From: an uncultured Tenacibaculum sp.
GTDB taxonomy: Bacteria > Bacteroidota > Bacteroidia > Flavobacteriales > Flavobacteriaceae
Assembly: GCF_947502995.1 (NCBI RefSeq)
Contig: NZ_CANNBW010000004.1
Location: forward strand, 1 to 64,000
Reading direction: 5' to 3'
Length of the DNA: 64,000 bases
Position 1 is the first letter of the stretch; every line of letters starts with the position of its first letter. Positions 20,357 through 30,002 of the stretch are shown here, in pieces. Made by a program: the position numbers and the translations under genes. The notes beneath the pieces were generated by a model. That model searched no databases, was not told where the DNA came from, and saw only the letters and a program-made list of their open reading frames with translations.

Positions 20357-20430
20357 CGTAATGACGTTAGGTTAGAAATACTTTTCTTCATCGTCATTGC
20401 GAGTGAAATTTATTGTAGAGAAGCAATCTG
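20357..20430. repeat. Dispersed inverted repeat in the gap between the ATPase operon and putP
   Basis: CGTAATGACG (20357) pairs with CGTCATTGCG (20392), followed by GAGTGAAATT and GAAGCAATCT. This is the CGTCATTGCGAG type of intergenic repeat often seen in Flavobacteriaceae. The rest of 20098-20451 shows no gene. Confidence 0.6.
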
Positions 20431-20451
20431 TATATAGATTTCAAAGAAATC

Positions 20452-21984
20452 TTATTTATTGTCAATTTGTTCAATCATTTCTAAAGCTTCTTTCCTTGGA
20501 GGATATAGTTTTGAAACAAGAAGACCTACAAGCATAGACACTAAGAAAGATGGAAATAACACATCAACAGCAACAAAATATGCACCTATAGTTTCAATTT
20601 CTTTGAATACAAAATTAAATAACATTACGGCTACAAATCCAGAAATCATTGAAGCAATGGCTCCTTTTTCCGAATATCCTTTCCAAAAAAGAGTAAGAAT
20701 AATTACAGGACAAAAAGTGGCTGCGATTCCAGACCAACCAAATATGATAACCCAGAATATTTGTCGATCAGGAGAAACGTAGTTCATAATTAATGCAATA
20801 ACTAAAGCCGAAAAAGCCATAATTATTGTTGATGCCCTAGAGAATTTAGTGAGGTTTTCATCTTTAATATCAGGTCTAAATATTTTTTGATAAAAATCGC
20901 GAGTAATGGCACTTGAAGCTAATATTAATAAAGAATCAATGGTAGACATAATCGCTGATAAAACAATAGCAATAAAAAGAGCAACTAAAATTGTTGGTAA
21001 AAACGATTCTGTAATCATACTTAAAACATCTTCTCCATTATTTCCTAAAACAGCCTCTGGATCTTGTCCATTCGTTGTAAAATAAATACGCGCCAAAATT
21101 CCTATAGTTACAGCAGCGGTATCTGTTAACAAAGTAAAAATACAAGCAACCCATTTTCCTTTATCAATTTCTTTTTTGTTTTTAATCGACATGAATCGTA
21201 CATAAACTTGAGGTGAACCTAAGAAACCAAGACCAATCATAGAAAATCCAAGAATAGTAAAAAGGTTCATCCAACCGTCAGAACTTCTACCCATAATATT
21301 GGTCAAGGTAGGATCTATAGCATTCAGTCCAGCGGTAATTCCAGCACCATGATCCATAGAAAACCAAACAACGATAGGAAGTAATACTAAACCAAAGAAC
21401 ATCAACAATCCTTGAAAAAAGTCTGACCAAACTGCAGCTACAAATCCGCCAAAAAAGATATAAGCAAGCACAATGAAAAAACCAATTAAAGCTCCTAGTT
21501 TATAATTAATGCCAAGCATAGATTCAAAAGCTACACCTGTTACATCTATTTGAGAAGCTACATAAATAACAATAAAGACAACCAAAACAGAAGCTGCAAT
21601 TATTCTCAAGGTATGTGTAGATGTTTTAAAATGACTTTGCAAATAATCTGGAATTGTAATGGCACCAAAAGCATCTGATCTTTTTTTGAAACGTTTTGCC
21701 ATAAATTGCCAAGAAATAAAAACTCCCAACAATTCTCCTAGTACAACCCAATAAGCAGAATATCCAGCTATAGCTCCCATTCCTGTTAATCCAATTAATA
21801 ACCAACCAGATTCACCTGTGGCTCTAGCCGAAAAAGCAACCGCCCAAAATCCCATTTTTTTTCCACCAACATAGTAATCACTCATTCCTTTTATTTTGCG
21901 AGAAGCTAAAATTCCAATTAGAAACAGAATCCCAACATAAACAGCCAACACAGCTATTTTAATTACTAAATTTTGGTCTACCAT
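20452..21984 (-). CDS. putP: Sodium/proline symporter
   Basis: An inner-membrane Na+/solute symporter of the SSS family, 510 residues and about 13 transmembrane helices. PutP-type features are GMSDYYVGGKKMGFWAVAFSARATGESGWLLIGLTG at the second helix, DVTGVAFESMLG, and the SAIMSTIDSLLILASSAI segment of the Na+-binding helix. It probably imports proline, either as nutrient or compatible solute. No putA lies nearby. It is monocistronic and convergent with nothing; its 3' end borders a repeat-rich gap. Confidence 0.92.
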   Translation of the reverse strand: MVDQNLVIKIAVLAVYVGILFLIGILASRKIKGMSDYYVGGKKMGFWAVAFSARATGESGWLLIGLTGMGAIAGYSAYWVVLGELLGVFISWQFMAKRFKKRSDAFGAITIPDYLQSHFKTSTHTLRIIAASVLVVFIVIYVASQIDVTGVAFESMLGINYKLGALIGFFIVLAYIFFGGFVAAVWSDFFQGLLMFFGLVLLPIVVWFSMDHGAGITAGLNAIDPTLTNIMGRSSDGWMNLFTILGFSMIGLGFLGSPQVYVRFMSIKNKKEIDKGKWVACIFTLLTDTAAVTIGILARIYFTTNGQDPEAVLGNNGEDVLSMITESFLPTILVALFIAIVLSAIMSTIDSLLILASSAITRDFYQKIFRPDIKDENLTKFSRASTIIMAFSALVIALIMNYVSPDRQIFWVIIFGWSGIAATFCPVIILTLFWKGYSEKGAIASMISGFVAVMLFNFVFKEIETIGAYFVAVDVLFPSFLVSMLVGLLVSKLYPPRKEALEMIEQIDNK

Positions 21985-22199
21985 AATGAATTTGTTTTTT
22001 TGATTTTAGGTTGATGAGTTTCTAAAAAAGAAGAAAATACGATTTTTTAACGATCTTCAAAATAGATAAAATTTAATGAATTTTTAAGTGTTTTTAATGT
22101 TTTAACTAAAAAAAGACTTTAAAAATGCTCAATTTTATTATTTTTATGCGAATCTTGATTTGCGACACTTATCAATATAAATAGGGCAAGGAAACGTTC

Positions 22200-22787
22200 T
22201 TGGATTTGCAAGTCAACCCTAAAAAAACAAAAGATTTGAATCAAAATCAAAAACCTTCTCAGAAGGAACTTCAAACTTTAGATGATTTAGTAACAGCTCT
22301 TTCAGAGGAAGAGAGGACGACTATAAATCACATAATACGCTCAATTAATATTAACCCCAAGGACATAGAAAAATATACTTCATGGTCTGAGGATTGCTAC
22401 ACGAGAAATTGCATAATAAACAATGAAAAGTTTGAATTAATCTTAATTTGCTGGTGTAAAGGTCATAAAACGCCTATTCACGATCATGGTGGTCAAGAAT
22501 GTTGGGTGAAAGTTATAGAGGGTGAATTGGAAGAAGTAATTTATAAAAAGAATGAGAATGATGAGTTGATAGCAATAAGGTCATCAAAATCAAAAGCGAA
22601 TCAAGTTACTTATATGAAAGACTTTATGGGATTTCATAGTTTAGAAAATATATCCCCAAACAGAAGCATAACCCTTCATTTATATGCAAAACCTATACGA
22701 AAATGCAATATTTTTAATGAAGATTTAAAGAAGTTTGTAAGTAAGGAGATGAATTACGACACAGTTGCAAATTATATAAAAAAATAA
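22200..22787 (+). CDS. Cysteine dioxygenase
   Basis: A 195-residue cupin that oxidises cysteine to cysteine sulfinate with O2 and Fe(II). The Fe-binding His pair and the neighbouring Cys are in TPIHDHGGQECWVKVIEGELEE written as separate parts: HDHGG (His, His), ECWVKV (the Cys equivalent to that in the Cys-Tyr crosslink), then FHSLENIS with the third His, and LHLYAKPIRKCNIF with the Tyr. Start is TTG at 22200; no in-frame ATG exists before the cupin core. It ends 8 nt before the decarboxylase gene, and together they outline hypotaurine synthesis. Confidence 0.88.
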   Translation: MDLQVNPKKTKDLNQNQKPSQKELQTLDDLVTALSEEERTTINHIIRSININPKDIEKYTSWSEDCYTRNCIINNEKFELILICWCKGHKTPIHDHGGQECWVKVIEGELEEVIYKKNENDELIAIRSSKSKANQVTYMKDFMGFHSLENISPNRSITLHLYAKPIRKCNIFNEDLKKFVSKEMNYDTVANYIKK

Positions 22788-22795
22788 AATAGTAT

Positions 22796-24193
22796 ATGTC
22801 TACAATAAAAAATGATTTAAAGTTATTCAATGAACTTGCAGAAGTTTTATTGAATGAAGAACAGCAGAATCCTGTTGCGGAAAGAATAGAAGCAAATCAA
22901 TTATATGAGACTATTGATTTATCTTTACGTGATACTGCAATGGTTGATGATGATTTTAAATCGTTATTACAAGATGTTTTAGTTTCCACACCAAAAACTG
23001 CAACTAGTTTATTTTTCAATCAACTTTTTGGAGGAAGACAACCCAAAGCTGTTTTGGGAGATTTATTGGCTGTTTTATTAAATAACAGCATGTATACATA
23101 TAAAGTTGCAGGTCCTCAGGTAGGTATAGAACAAGAAATTATTAGAAAATCTTGTAATTTAATTGGTTATGGTTCGAATAGTAACGGAACTTTCCCAACA
23201 GGAGGATCTATGAGTAATTATATGGCCTTAGTTATGGGGCGTGATGCAAAAGATCCTTCATGTCGTTTTGATGGAATGAGAAAACCGTTAATTATTTACA
23301 CATCTATTGAATCTCATTACTCTAATGCTAAAAATGCAAGTTTTGCAGGAATTGGTAGAAATAATATTCGATATATAGAAGTTGATAGCGAAGGAAAAAT
23401 GATTCCTGAAAAGCTAGAAGAACAAATTAAAGAAGATATTAAAAATGGCGGTATTCCAACATACGTAAATGCAACTGCAGGTACTACAGTTTTAGGTGCT
23501 TTTGATCCTATTGATAAAATTGCAGATATTACTGAGAAATACGATATCTGGTTACATGTAGATGGAGCTTATTGTGGAAGTGTTATGTTTAGTGAAAAAT
23601 ATAAGCACCTAATTAAAGGAGCAGAAAGATCTAATTCTTTTAGTTATAATGCTCATAAAATGTTAGGAACACCTTTAACTTGTTCTATTCTTTTAGTAAA
23701 TGATAAAAAGCATTTACATAATTCTTTTAGTAATGATGCGAGTTATTTGTATCAAACAGATGGTGATGATTTTAACTTAGGGAAAACTTCTTTTCAATGT
23801 GGAAGAAGAAATGATGCTTTAAAGTTTTGGACACTTTGGAAATCTATTGGAACAAATGGATTAGAACAAATTGTAAATAAACAATTAGAATTGGCTAAAG
23901 TAGCAATTGATTATATTAAAAATAATCCTGATTACACGTTGTATAGTTATGATGATTCTATTTCTGTTTGTTTTAATTACAAGGATGTAGATCCCGTTGC
24001 TTTATGTACTGCCTTATATGAAAATCAAGAAACTGTTGTTGGTTTTGGCTCGTTTAATGAAGATACTTTTGTAAGATTTGTAACGATTAATGCAACTAAT
24101 AGTAAAAATGATATTTTAAATTTTTTCAAAGTTCTAGAAAACTTCGTAGCTAATACATCAGTATTAAAAACTACATCAGCACTAAATACATAA
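22796..24193 (+). CDS. PLP-dependent decarboxylase, probably cysteine sulfinate decarboxylase
   Basis: A 465-residue group II amino acid decarboxylase. PLP-binding signatures are FPTGGSMSNYMAL, WLHVDGAYCGSVM (the Asp that pairs with the pyridine nitrogen), and SFSYNAHKMLGTPL with the Schiff-base Lys. The family includes glutamate, aspartate and cysteine sulfinate decarboxylases, which cannot be told apart by eye; the operon partner, cysteine dioxygenase, makes cysteine sulfinate the likely substrate and hypotaurine the product. The start is 8 nt after the dioxygenase stop. Confidence 0.88.
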   Translation: MSTIKNDLKLFNELAEVLLNEEQQNPVAERIEANQLYETIDLSLRDTAMVDDDFKSLLQDVLVSTPKTATSLFFNQLFGGRQPKAVLGDLLAVLLNNSMYTYKVAGPQVGIEQEIIRKSCNLIGYGSNSNGTFPTGGSMSNYMALVMGRDAKDPSCRFDGMRKPLIIYTSIESHYSNAKNASFAGIGRNNIRYIEVDSEGKMIPEKLEEQIKEDIKNGGIPTYVNATAGTTVLGAFDPIDKIADITEKYDIWLHVDGAYCGSVMFSEKYKHLIKGAERSNSFSYNAHKMLGTPLTCSILLVNDKKHLHNSFSNDASYLYQTDGDDFNLGKTSFQCGRRNDALKFWTLWKSIGTNGLEQIVNKQLELAKVAIDYIKNNPDYTLYSYDDSISVCFNYKDVDPVALCTALYENQETVVGFGSFNEDTFVRFVTINATNSKNDILNFFKVLENFVANTSVLKTTSALNT

Positions 24194-24295
24194 AACAGGC
24201 TTCAACCAGTTAAAGACTCTTTTTTTGAAATAAAGGAACATCTGTAAAGATGTATTTATATTGTCTGATGGTAGTTTAGCTTATAAAAATAACAG

Positions 24296-24329
24296 AAAAG
24301 AGATTGATTTTTATAAATCAATCTCTTTT
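24296..24329 (-). terminator. Rho-independent terminator overlapping the end of the ABC-F gene
   Basis: A perfect 15-bp stem (AAAAGAGATTGATTT and complement) with a 4-nt loop. The upstream arm on the minus strand is formed by the last codons of the ABC-F gene, ending in TTTT. Confidence 0.85.
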
Positions 24330-25942
24330 AATGCTTTAATATTATTACGCTCTAAGAAAGCGTCTATAGTTTCAAAATGCTCAATTACACGTTGATCTTT
24401 AAATTCAAAAACTTTTTGAGATAAACCTTGTAGGAAATCACGATCGTGAGAAACCAAAATTAAAGTCCCATCGTAATCTAATAAAGCTTCTTTAATCACA
24501 TCTTTCGACTTTAAATCTAAGTGATTTGTAGGCTCATCTAAAATTAATAAGTTCACTGGCTCCAATAATAATTTAACCATTGCCAAACGCGTTCTTTCAC
24601 CACCAGAAAGTACTTTTACTTTCTTTTCTAAATCGTCTCCGCTAAACATAAAACGACCTAAAATATTTTTAATCTGCGTACGAATATCACCTTCAGCAAC
24701 TTCATCAACTGTTTGGAAAATCGTTAATTCAGGATCTAATAACGAAGCTTGATTCTGAGCAAAATATCCCACTTTGGCATTATGACCTAATCCACCTTCA
24801 CCTTCAAAATCAATCTCGCCCATAATAGCTTTAATCATGGTCGATTTTCCTTCACCATTTCTACCCACAAACGATACTTTTTCACCACGAGCAATGGCAA
24901 AACTAGCTTCTTTGAATACCACATGATCTCCATAAGCTTTTGTCAACTCACTAACTTTAACCGGATAATCACCAGATCTTGGAGAAGGAGGAAAGCGTAA
25001 TTTTAAAGCAGAAGTATCTACTTCATCAATCTCTACAGGAACTAATTTTTCTAACATTCGCTCACGAGAAGCCACTTGATTGGTTTTAGAATAGGTTCCT
25101 TTAAATCGCTCAATAAACGCTTTGGTTTCTGCAATAAACTTTTGTTGTTCTTCGTAAGCTTTTAATTGATGTGCTCTACGTTCTTTTCTTAACTCTAAAT
25201 AATGTGAATAATTCGCTTTATAATCGTGAATTGTTCCCATCGTAACTTCTATGGTACGATTGGTAATATTGTCGATAAACGCTTTGTCGTGAGAAATTAC
25301 AACAACAGCTTTTGCTTTGTTTAATAAGAAGTTTTCTAACCAAATTACAGATTCAATATCAACGTGGTTTGTAGGCTCATCTAATAGAATTAAATCTGGT
25401 TTTTGTAATAAGATTTTAGCCAATTCAATACGCATACGCCAACCACCACTAAATTCAGAAGTTGCTCTATCGAAATCTTCAGCTTTAAAACCTAAACCTT
25501 TTAAAGCTTTTTCAACTTCAGCTTCATAATTAATATCTTCTAAAGCATAGTATTTCTCACCTAAATCGGAAACACGTTCTATGATTTTCATATACGCTTC
25601 AGATTCGTAATCGGTACGCGTTTCTAATTGCTTGTTTAAATCATCCATTTCAGCTTTCATATCAAAAACTGATTTAAATGCTTTTGAAGCTTCTTCTTTT
25701 ACAGTACAATTATCTTCAATCAGTAAATGCTGAGGAAGGTAAGCAATCACTGTATCTTTAGAACAACGAACTCCACCTTTTGTAGGAGAAGTTAATCCTG
25801 CAATAATTTTCATCATTGTAGATTTTCCTGCTCCATTTTTTCCCATTAAAGCGATTTTATCATTTTCATTAATCACAAAAGAAACATCGCTAAATAAGGC
25901 ACTTCCGTTAAACTCAACCGTTAATTGATCTACTGATATCAT
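24311..25942 (-). CDS. ABC-F family ATP-binding protein
   Basis: A 543-residue soluble protein with two ABC domains joined by a helical linker and no membrane segments, as in ABC-F translation factors. Walker A sites are GKNGAGKST (near residue 34) and GRNGEGKST (near 347); signatures FSGGWRMR and LSGGERTR; Walker B LILLDEPTNHVD and LLILDEPTNHLD. The linker (about 235-305, KAYEEQQKFIAETKAFIERF) is the ribosomal P-site tRNA interaction motif region. It may be a housekeeping factor or confer ribosome protection; nothing in the context suggests antibiotic resistance. Confidence 0.93.
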   Translation of the reverse strand: MISVDQLTVEFNGSALFSDVSFVINENDKIALMGKNGAGKSTMMKIIAGLTSPTKGGVRCSKDTVIAYLPQHLLIEDNCTVKEEASKAFKSVFDMKAEMDDLNKQLETRTDYESEAYMKIIERVSDLGEKYYALEDINYEAEVEKALKGLGFKAEDFDRATSEFSGGWRMRIELAKILLQKPDLILLDEPTNHVDIESVIWLENFLLNKAKAVVVISHDKAFIDNITNRTIEVTMGTIHDYKANYSHYLELRKERRAHQLKAYEEQQKFIAETKAFIERFKGTYSKTNQVASRERMLEKLVPVEIDEVDTSALKLRFPPSPRSGDYPVKVSELTKAYGDHVVFKEASFAIARGEKVSFVGRNGEGKSTMIKAIMGEIDFEGEGGLGHNAKVGYFAQNQASLLDPELTIFQTVDEVAEGDIRTQIKNILGRFMFSGDDLEKKVKVLSGGERTRLAMVKLLLEPVNLLILDEPTNHLDLKSKDVIKEALLDYDGTLILVSHDRDFLQGLSQKVFEFKDQRVIEHFETIDAFLERNNIKALKEIDL

Positions 25943-26097
25943 ACTGTTATTTTATAATGTCGCGAAAATAATTATTTTAGAATAATTTAAGGGTACTAAA
26001 TATTTAGCTTATTGAGTAGATTGTAAAGAATAAACATTATAATTGTTTTTCAATTTCTACAGAATAAAAATACTATGAACAATAATAAAATTTAACA

Positions 26098-27355
26098 ATG
26101 GACTTTTTTAGAGAAAATTTTATTCAAGTTTTTCTCTTCTTATTTTCTGCTTTTTATCTTAGGAATTAATAACAATACTTTTCCTTTATATTCAGATTAT
26201 ATTGAACCTTTTTTCCATAAAATATTAGGTAAAGTAATTCCCTACATTGGAAAAAATATCTTTGGCTTACCAGATTTTTATTTAGGTTTCGATAGCGAAT
26301 ACACTTACATTTTTTTACTAGTAATTTCTTTGCTTTTCGTTTTAATAACAGTTTTTTGGACTCTTTTTGAACATGAAAGTACAGATTATAGAAAGTTTTA
26401 CTATTGGTTTTCTGCAATAATTCGTTTCTATGTAGCCTTAACTTTAATTGATTATGGTTTAATGAAAATGTTTAATCTTCAGTTTTCTACACCTTTTTAT
26501 TTAACCAAGATGATGCAAAATTTAGGTGATTATTATCCTATGGAATTGGCATGGACTTTTTTAGGATTATCAGACGGATATAACTTGTTCATTGGTTTAG
26601 CAGAAATCTGTGGTGTTTTTTTATTTTTTAGACGAACTTTAACCTTAGGAGTACTAATTTTGTTAGTAGTAGTAAGCAATGTAGTAGCGATAAATTTCTT
26701 TTATTATGTACCTGTAAAAGTACTATCGTCTCATCTTTTATTAATGTTATTGTTTTTAATTACACCAAATTTGAAAGATTTGTGGTGTTTCTTTGTTAAA
26801 AATAAAGCAGTAAAGTTAAGACAAGTTTATAAACCTAAGCTGAATAAAAATATAATTAAAAGTTTAATTTTAATAAAGTTACTATTAATTATTAATGAGT
26901 TAGGTTATGGAACTTACGAAACCATAAAAAGAAAAGAAGAATGGGTTGGTAGTAAAAATTATAGTAATTTAAGAGGGTTGTATGAAGTAGAAAGTTTTAT
27001 CATTTCTAAAAAAGATAGTAGTAAATTAGTCAACATTCCAAATTGGAAATATCTTATGATAGATACCAAAACACGTGCTACAATAAAAACAACAGACTTT
27101 AAAGATACAAGATATGATATAGAAGTAGATTCTATAAAGAAAACTATAATTTTAAAACAACAATTTGATACTTTAAAATATTTTAATCTTAAGTATCAAA
27201 AAATAGATGGTTTATTATTCTTATTTAAAGGAAAAACATATTTAAATGATAGTGTTTATATTAAAACAAGTAGAATAAAATACTATAAAGAAAAGTTTGA
27301 ATTAACAAACAAAGGTTTTGATTGGGTAAATAAAGGTCCTTCAAACAGATATTAA
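26098..27355 (+). pseudogene. DoxX-like membrane protein with a frameshift near its start
   Basis: Coding potential clearly runs from about 26098: the reading frame of the main ORF encodes membrane-protein sequence (SSYFLLFILGINN, then IEPFFHKILGKVIPYIG) upstream of its first usable start, a TTG at 26330 lying inside a transmembrane helix. The only plausible start, ATG at 26098, is one base out of frame: ATG GAC followed by six T (26104-26109). With five T the product would begin MDFLEKILFKFF and read on without a break. The intact protein would have about 418 residues with DoxX-like helices (FYVALTLIDYGLMKMF) and a soluble C-terminal domain of about 140 residues. Frameshift, slippage or a sequencing error are all possible. 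Confidence 0.6.
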
Positions 27356-27410
27356 TTAAAACAATTTTAAGGAAATTGTTTAATAAAAAACATTATGAAC
27401 TTTTTTTTGG

Positions 27411-27438
27411 TTGATTTAAAAAATATCTCATACATTTG
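27411..27438 (+). promoter_or_regulatory. Promoter of the his operon leader
   Basis: TTG (27411), 17 nt, then TACATTTG (27431-27438), an exact TAnnTTTG -7 box. A TTTG at 27406 gives an alternative -33 with 21-nt spacing. The leader peptide starts 20 nt downstream. Confidence 0.75.
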
Positions 27439-27457
27439 CATCCGTAAAATTATTACA

Positions 27458-27514
27458 ATGACATTTATTCAATTACATCATCATCATCATCATATTTGCA
27501 CTCAGGCGAATTGA
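27458..27514 (+). CDS. hisL: Histidine operon leader peptide
   Basis: An 18-residue ORF, MTFIQLHHHHHHICTQAN, with six consecutive CAT codons. It begins 20 nt after the promoter and is followed 37 nt later by an intrinsic terminator before hisG. This is the classical layout for ribosome-mediated attenuation: when charged tRNA-His is scarce the ribosome stalls at the His run and the terminator is not formed. The peptide itself has no expected function beyond that. Confidence 0.9.
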   Translation: MTFIQLHHHHHHICTQAN

Positions 27515-27550
27515 TAATGATATGTATGTAATTAACAATCATAAAATTTA

Positions 27551-27583
27551 AAATCCGTTTGAGTAAGTCAAGCGGATTTTTTA
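27551..27583 (+). terminator. his operon attenuator hairpin
   Basis: AAATCCGTTTGA, loop GTAAG, TCAAGCGGATTT (12-bp stem with one G-U pair), then a T run. It lies between the His-rich leader peptide and hisG, so it is the regulated terminator. A competing antiterminator should involve 27497-27550, but its pairing was not worked out. Confidence 0.85.
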
Positions 27584-27641
27584 GTTTTATAAACTATTTA
27601 AAATCTAAAGATTTACTCAAACAACAACACAAACTTAAAAA

Positions 27642-28499
27642 ATGAGTAAATTAAGATTAGCAGTTCAAAAATCAGGTAGATTAAACGAAGAATCCCTTAA
27701 ACTTTTAAAAGCAATTGGTATTTCTATTGATAATGGAAAAGATCAATTAAAAGCTTCAGCTAGAAATTTTCCTTTAGAGGTTTTCTTTTTACGTAATGGT
27801 GATATTCCACAGTACTTAAGAGATGGCGTTGTAGATATTGCTATTATTGGAGAAAACTTAATCGTTGAAAAAGGAGAAAGTATCGAAGTAGTAGAAAAAC
27901 TAGGTTTTTCAAAATGTAAAGTTTCTATCGCTGTTCCAAAAACATCAAGCATTTCAAGTTTAAAAGAATTAGCAGGAAAACGTATTGCTACTTCATATCC
28001 AAAAACTGTAGAGAAGTTCCTAGAAAAAGAAGGAATTACAGCTAATTTACACATTATTAACGGATCTGTTGAAATTGCACCAAATATTGGTTTAGCAGAT
28101 GCAATTTGTGATATTGTATCGAGTGGAAGTACATTATTCAAAAACAATTTAAAAGAGATTGAAGTTTTATTAAAATCGGAAGCTGTTTTAGTAAAGTCGC
28201 CAAAACTTTCTGAAGAAAATGAAGCAATTTTAAAGAAAATTCAGTTCAGATTACAATCAGTTTTAAAAGGTAGAGAGAATAAGTACGTATTATTAAATGC
28301 ACCGAACGATAAGTTAGAAACTATTACTAAGATTTTACCAGGAATGCGCAGTCCTACTATTTTACCATTAGCACAAGAAGGATGGAGTTCTGTACACTCA
28401 GTAATTAATAAGAACGATTTCTGGGATGTAATTGATGAATTACGTGAAGCAGGAGCTGAAGGAATTCTAGTTTGTCCGATCGAAAATATGGTACAATAA
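27642..28499 (+). CDS. hisG: ATP phosphoribosyltransferase, long form
   Basis: First enzyme of histidine synthesis, joining ATP and PRPP. The 285-residue protein is the long, HisZ-independent form: catalytic domains with KLRLAVQKSGRLNEES and the PRPP loop DIVSSGSTLFKNNL, then a C-terminal regulatory domain (about 210-285, with ILPGMRSPTILPL) that binds histidine for feedback inhibition. It is the first gene after the attenuator, so it has both transcriptional and allosteric control. Confidence 0.96.
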   Translation: MSKLRLAVQKSGRLNEESLKLLKAIGISIDNGKDQLKASARNFPLEVFFLRNGDIPQYLRDGVVDIAIIGENLIVEKGESIEVVEKLGFSKCKVSIAVPKTSSISSLKELAGKRIATSYPKTVEKFLEKEGITANLHIINGSVEIAPNIGLADAICDIVSSGSTLFKNNLKEIEVLLKSEAVLVKSPKLSEENEAILKKIQFRLQSVLKGRENKYVLLNAPNDKLETITKILPGMRSPTILPLAQEGWSSVHSVINKNDFWDVIDELREAGAEGILVCPIENMVQ

Positions 28500-28523
28500 A
28501 AATATTAATAACAAAAAAAGTAG

Positions 28524-28655
28524 ATGTCAGTTCGAGTGTTTTTTATGAAGAGTTATCGTAATAAAAAATGTATCGAGAACAACTCGGTTAACAAAAACTT
28601 CTCGATAAAAAATTATTTTCCATTTGATTACAAATAATTTCACTCGAAGTGACAT
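28524..28655. repeat. Nested inverted repeat between hisG and hisD
   Basis: An outer pair, ATGTCAGTTCGAGTG (28524) and CACTCGAAGTGACAT (28641), encloses an inner 37-nt hairpin 28571-28607 with arms TATCGAGAA/TTCTCGATA that also occurs at 14628-14664. It fills most of the 198-bp gap and looks like a dispersed repeat inserted in the operon. Confidence 0.75.
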
Positions 28656-28697
28656 TTAGAGTAGATATATAATTATAATTTAACAAATTGTAATATC

Positions 28698-29984
28698 ATG
28701 AAAGAATACAACAATCCAGATCAGAAAGAATGGTTAGACTTGTGTAAAAGAGCACAGTTTGATAAATCTACATTAGATGAAGCCGTTACTAATATTCTGG
28801 AAGATGTAAAAGAAAATAAAGACACAGCTTTATTCAAATATGCTGAACGTTTTGATGGAGTAAAGTTAACTTCTTTAACTGTAACTCAAGAAGAAATTGA
28901 AGCTGCAGCAAATGAAGTATCTGAAGATTTAAAACAAGCAATTGTTTTAGCGAAAAACAATATTGAAAAGTTTCACGAATCTCAGAAAGAAGCTCCACAA
29001 AAAATTGAAACTACTAAAGGCGTAGAATGTTGGAGAAAATCTGTAGGAATTGAAAAAGTTGGTTTATATATTCCTGGAGGAACAGCACCTTTATTCTCAA
29101 CAATTTTAATGCTAGCAATTCCTGCTAAGGTTGCGGGTTGTAAAGAAATTGTGTTATGTACACCACCGAACAAAGAAGGAAAGGTAAATCCAGCTATTTT
29201 ATACACAGCAAATCTAGTTGGTGTAACTCAAATTTTTAAAGTTGGAGGAGCGCAAGCAGTTGGAGCAATGACTTACGGAACAGAAACTATTCCGCAAGTA
29301 TATAAAATTTTCGGACCAGGAAATCAATATGTAACTAAAGCGAAAGAATTAGCACAACAATCTGGAGTTGCTATTGATATGCCAGCCGGACCGAGTGAAG
29401 TGTTAGTAATAGCAGACGAAACTTGTAATCCTAGTTTTGTTGCAGCAGATTTATTATCGCAAGCAGAACATGGAGTAGATAGTCAAGTGATTTTATTATC
29501 AGACAGTGAGACTGTAATTTCAAAAGTGAACAAAGAAGTAGAAAAGCAATTAGCAGCATTACCAAGAAATGAGATTGCTCAAAAAGCTTTAGAAAATAGT
29601 AGGTCATTGTATTTTTCTGATATGAATACTTGTATCGAGTTTAGCAATGAATATGCACCAGAGCACTTAATTATTGCTTCAGAAAAAGCAGATGATTTTA
29701 TTGATAAAATAACTAACGCTGGTTCTGTGTTCTTAGGGAACTATAGTTGTGAAAGTGCTGGAGATTATGCTTCAGGAACAAATCACACATTACCAACTTA
29801 CGGTTATGCAAAGAATTACAGTGGAGTTTCTTTAGACAGTTTTGTAAAGAAAATTACGTTTCAAAAGTTATCTAAAGAAGGAATAAATAATATTGGTAAT
29901 GCGATTGAATTAATGGCTGAGGCAGAAGGTTTACAAGCGCACAAAAATGCAGTAACGTTACGATTAAAAGCTATTAATAATTAA
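28698..29984 (+). CDS. hisD: Histidinol dehydrogenase
   Basis: Catalyses the last two steps of the pathway, the NAD-dependent oxidation of histidinol to histidine. The 428-residue protein has the family motifs GLYIPGGTAPLFST, VGGAQAVGAMTYGTETIP, DMPAGPSEVLVIAD, the Zn/catalytic segment SQAEHGVDSQ with its His, and ASGTNHTLPT near the C-terminus. Length is normal. Confidence 0.97.
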   Translation: MKEYNNPDQKEWLDLCKRAQFDKSTLDEAVTNILEDVKENKDTALFKYAERFDGVKLTSLTVTQEEIEAAANEVSEDLKQAIVLAKNNIEKFHESQKEAPQKIETTKGVECWRKSVGIEKVGLYIPGGTAPLFSTILMLAIPAKVAGCKEIVLCTPPNKEGKVNPAILYTANLVGVTQIFKVGGAQAVGAMTYGTETIPQVYKIFGPGNQYVTKAKELAQQSGVAIDMPAGPSEVLVIADETCNPSFVAADLLSQAEHGVDSQVILLSDSETVISKVNKEVEKQLAALPRNEIAQKALENSRSLYFSDMNTCIEFSNEYAPEHLIIASEKADDFIDKITNAGSVFLGNYSCESAGDYASGTNHTLPTYGYAKNYSGVSLDSFVKKITFQKLSKEGINNIGNAIELMAEAEGLQAHKNAVTLRLKAINN

Positions 29985-30002
29985 GTTAAGAAGATAATTA
30001 TA

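Noticed and set aside
27476..27493. CAT repeat as a simple microsatellite
   Set aside because: It lies in a short ORF between a promoter and a terminator directly before hisG, so a leader peptide explains it better.
28524..28655. CRISPR-like or IS-like structure between hisG and hisD
   Set aside because: There are no regularly spaced direct repeats with unique spacers and no transposase frame; it is a nested inverted repeat only.
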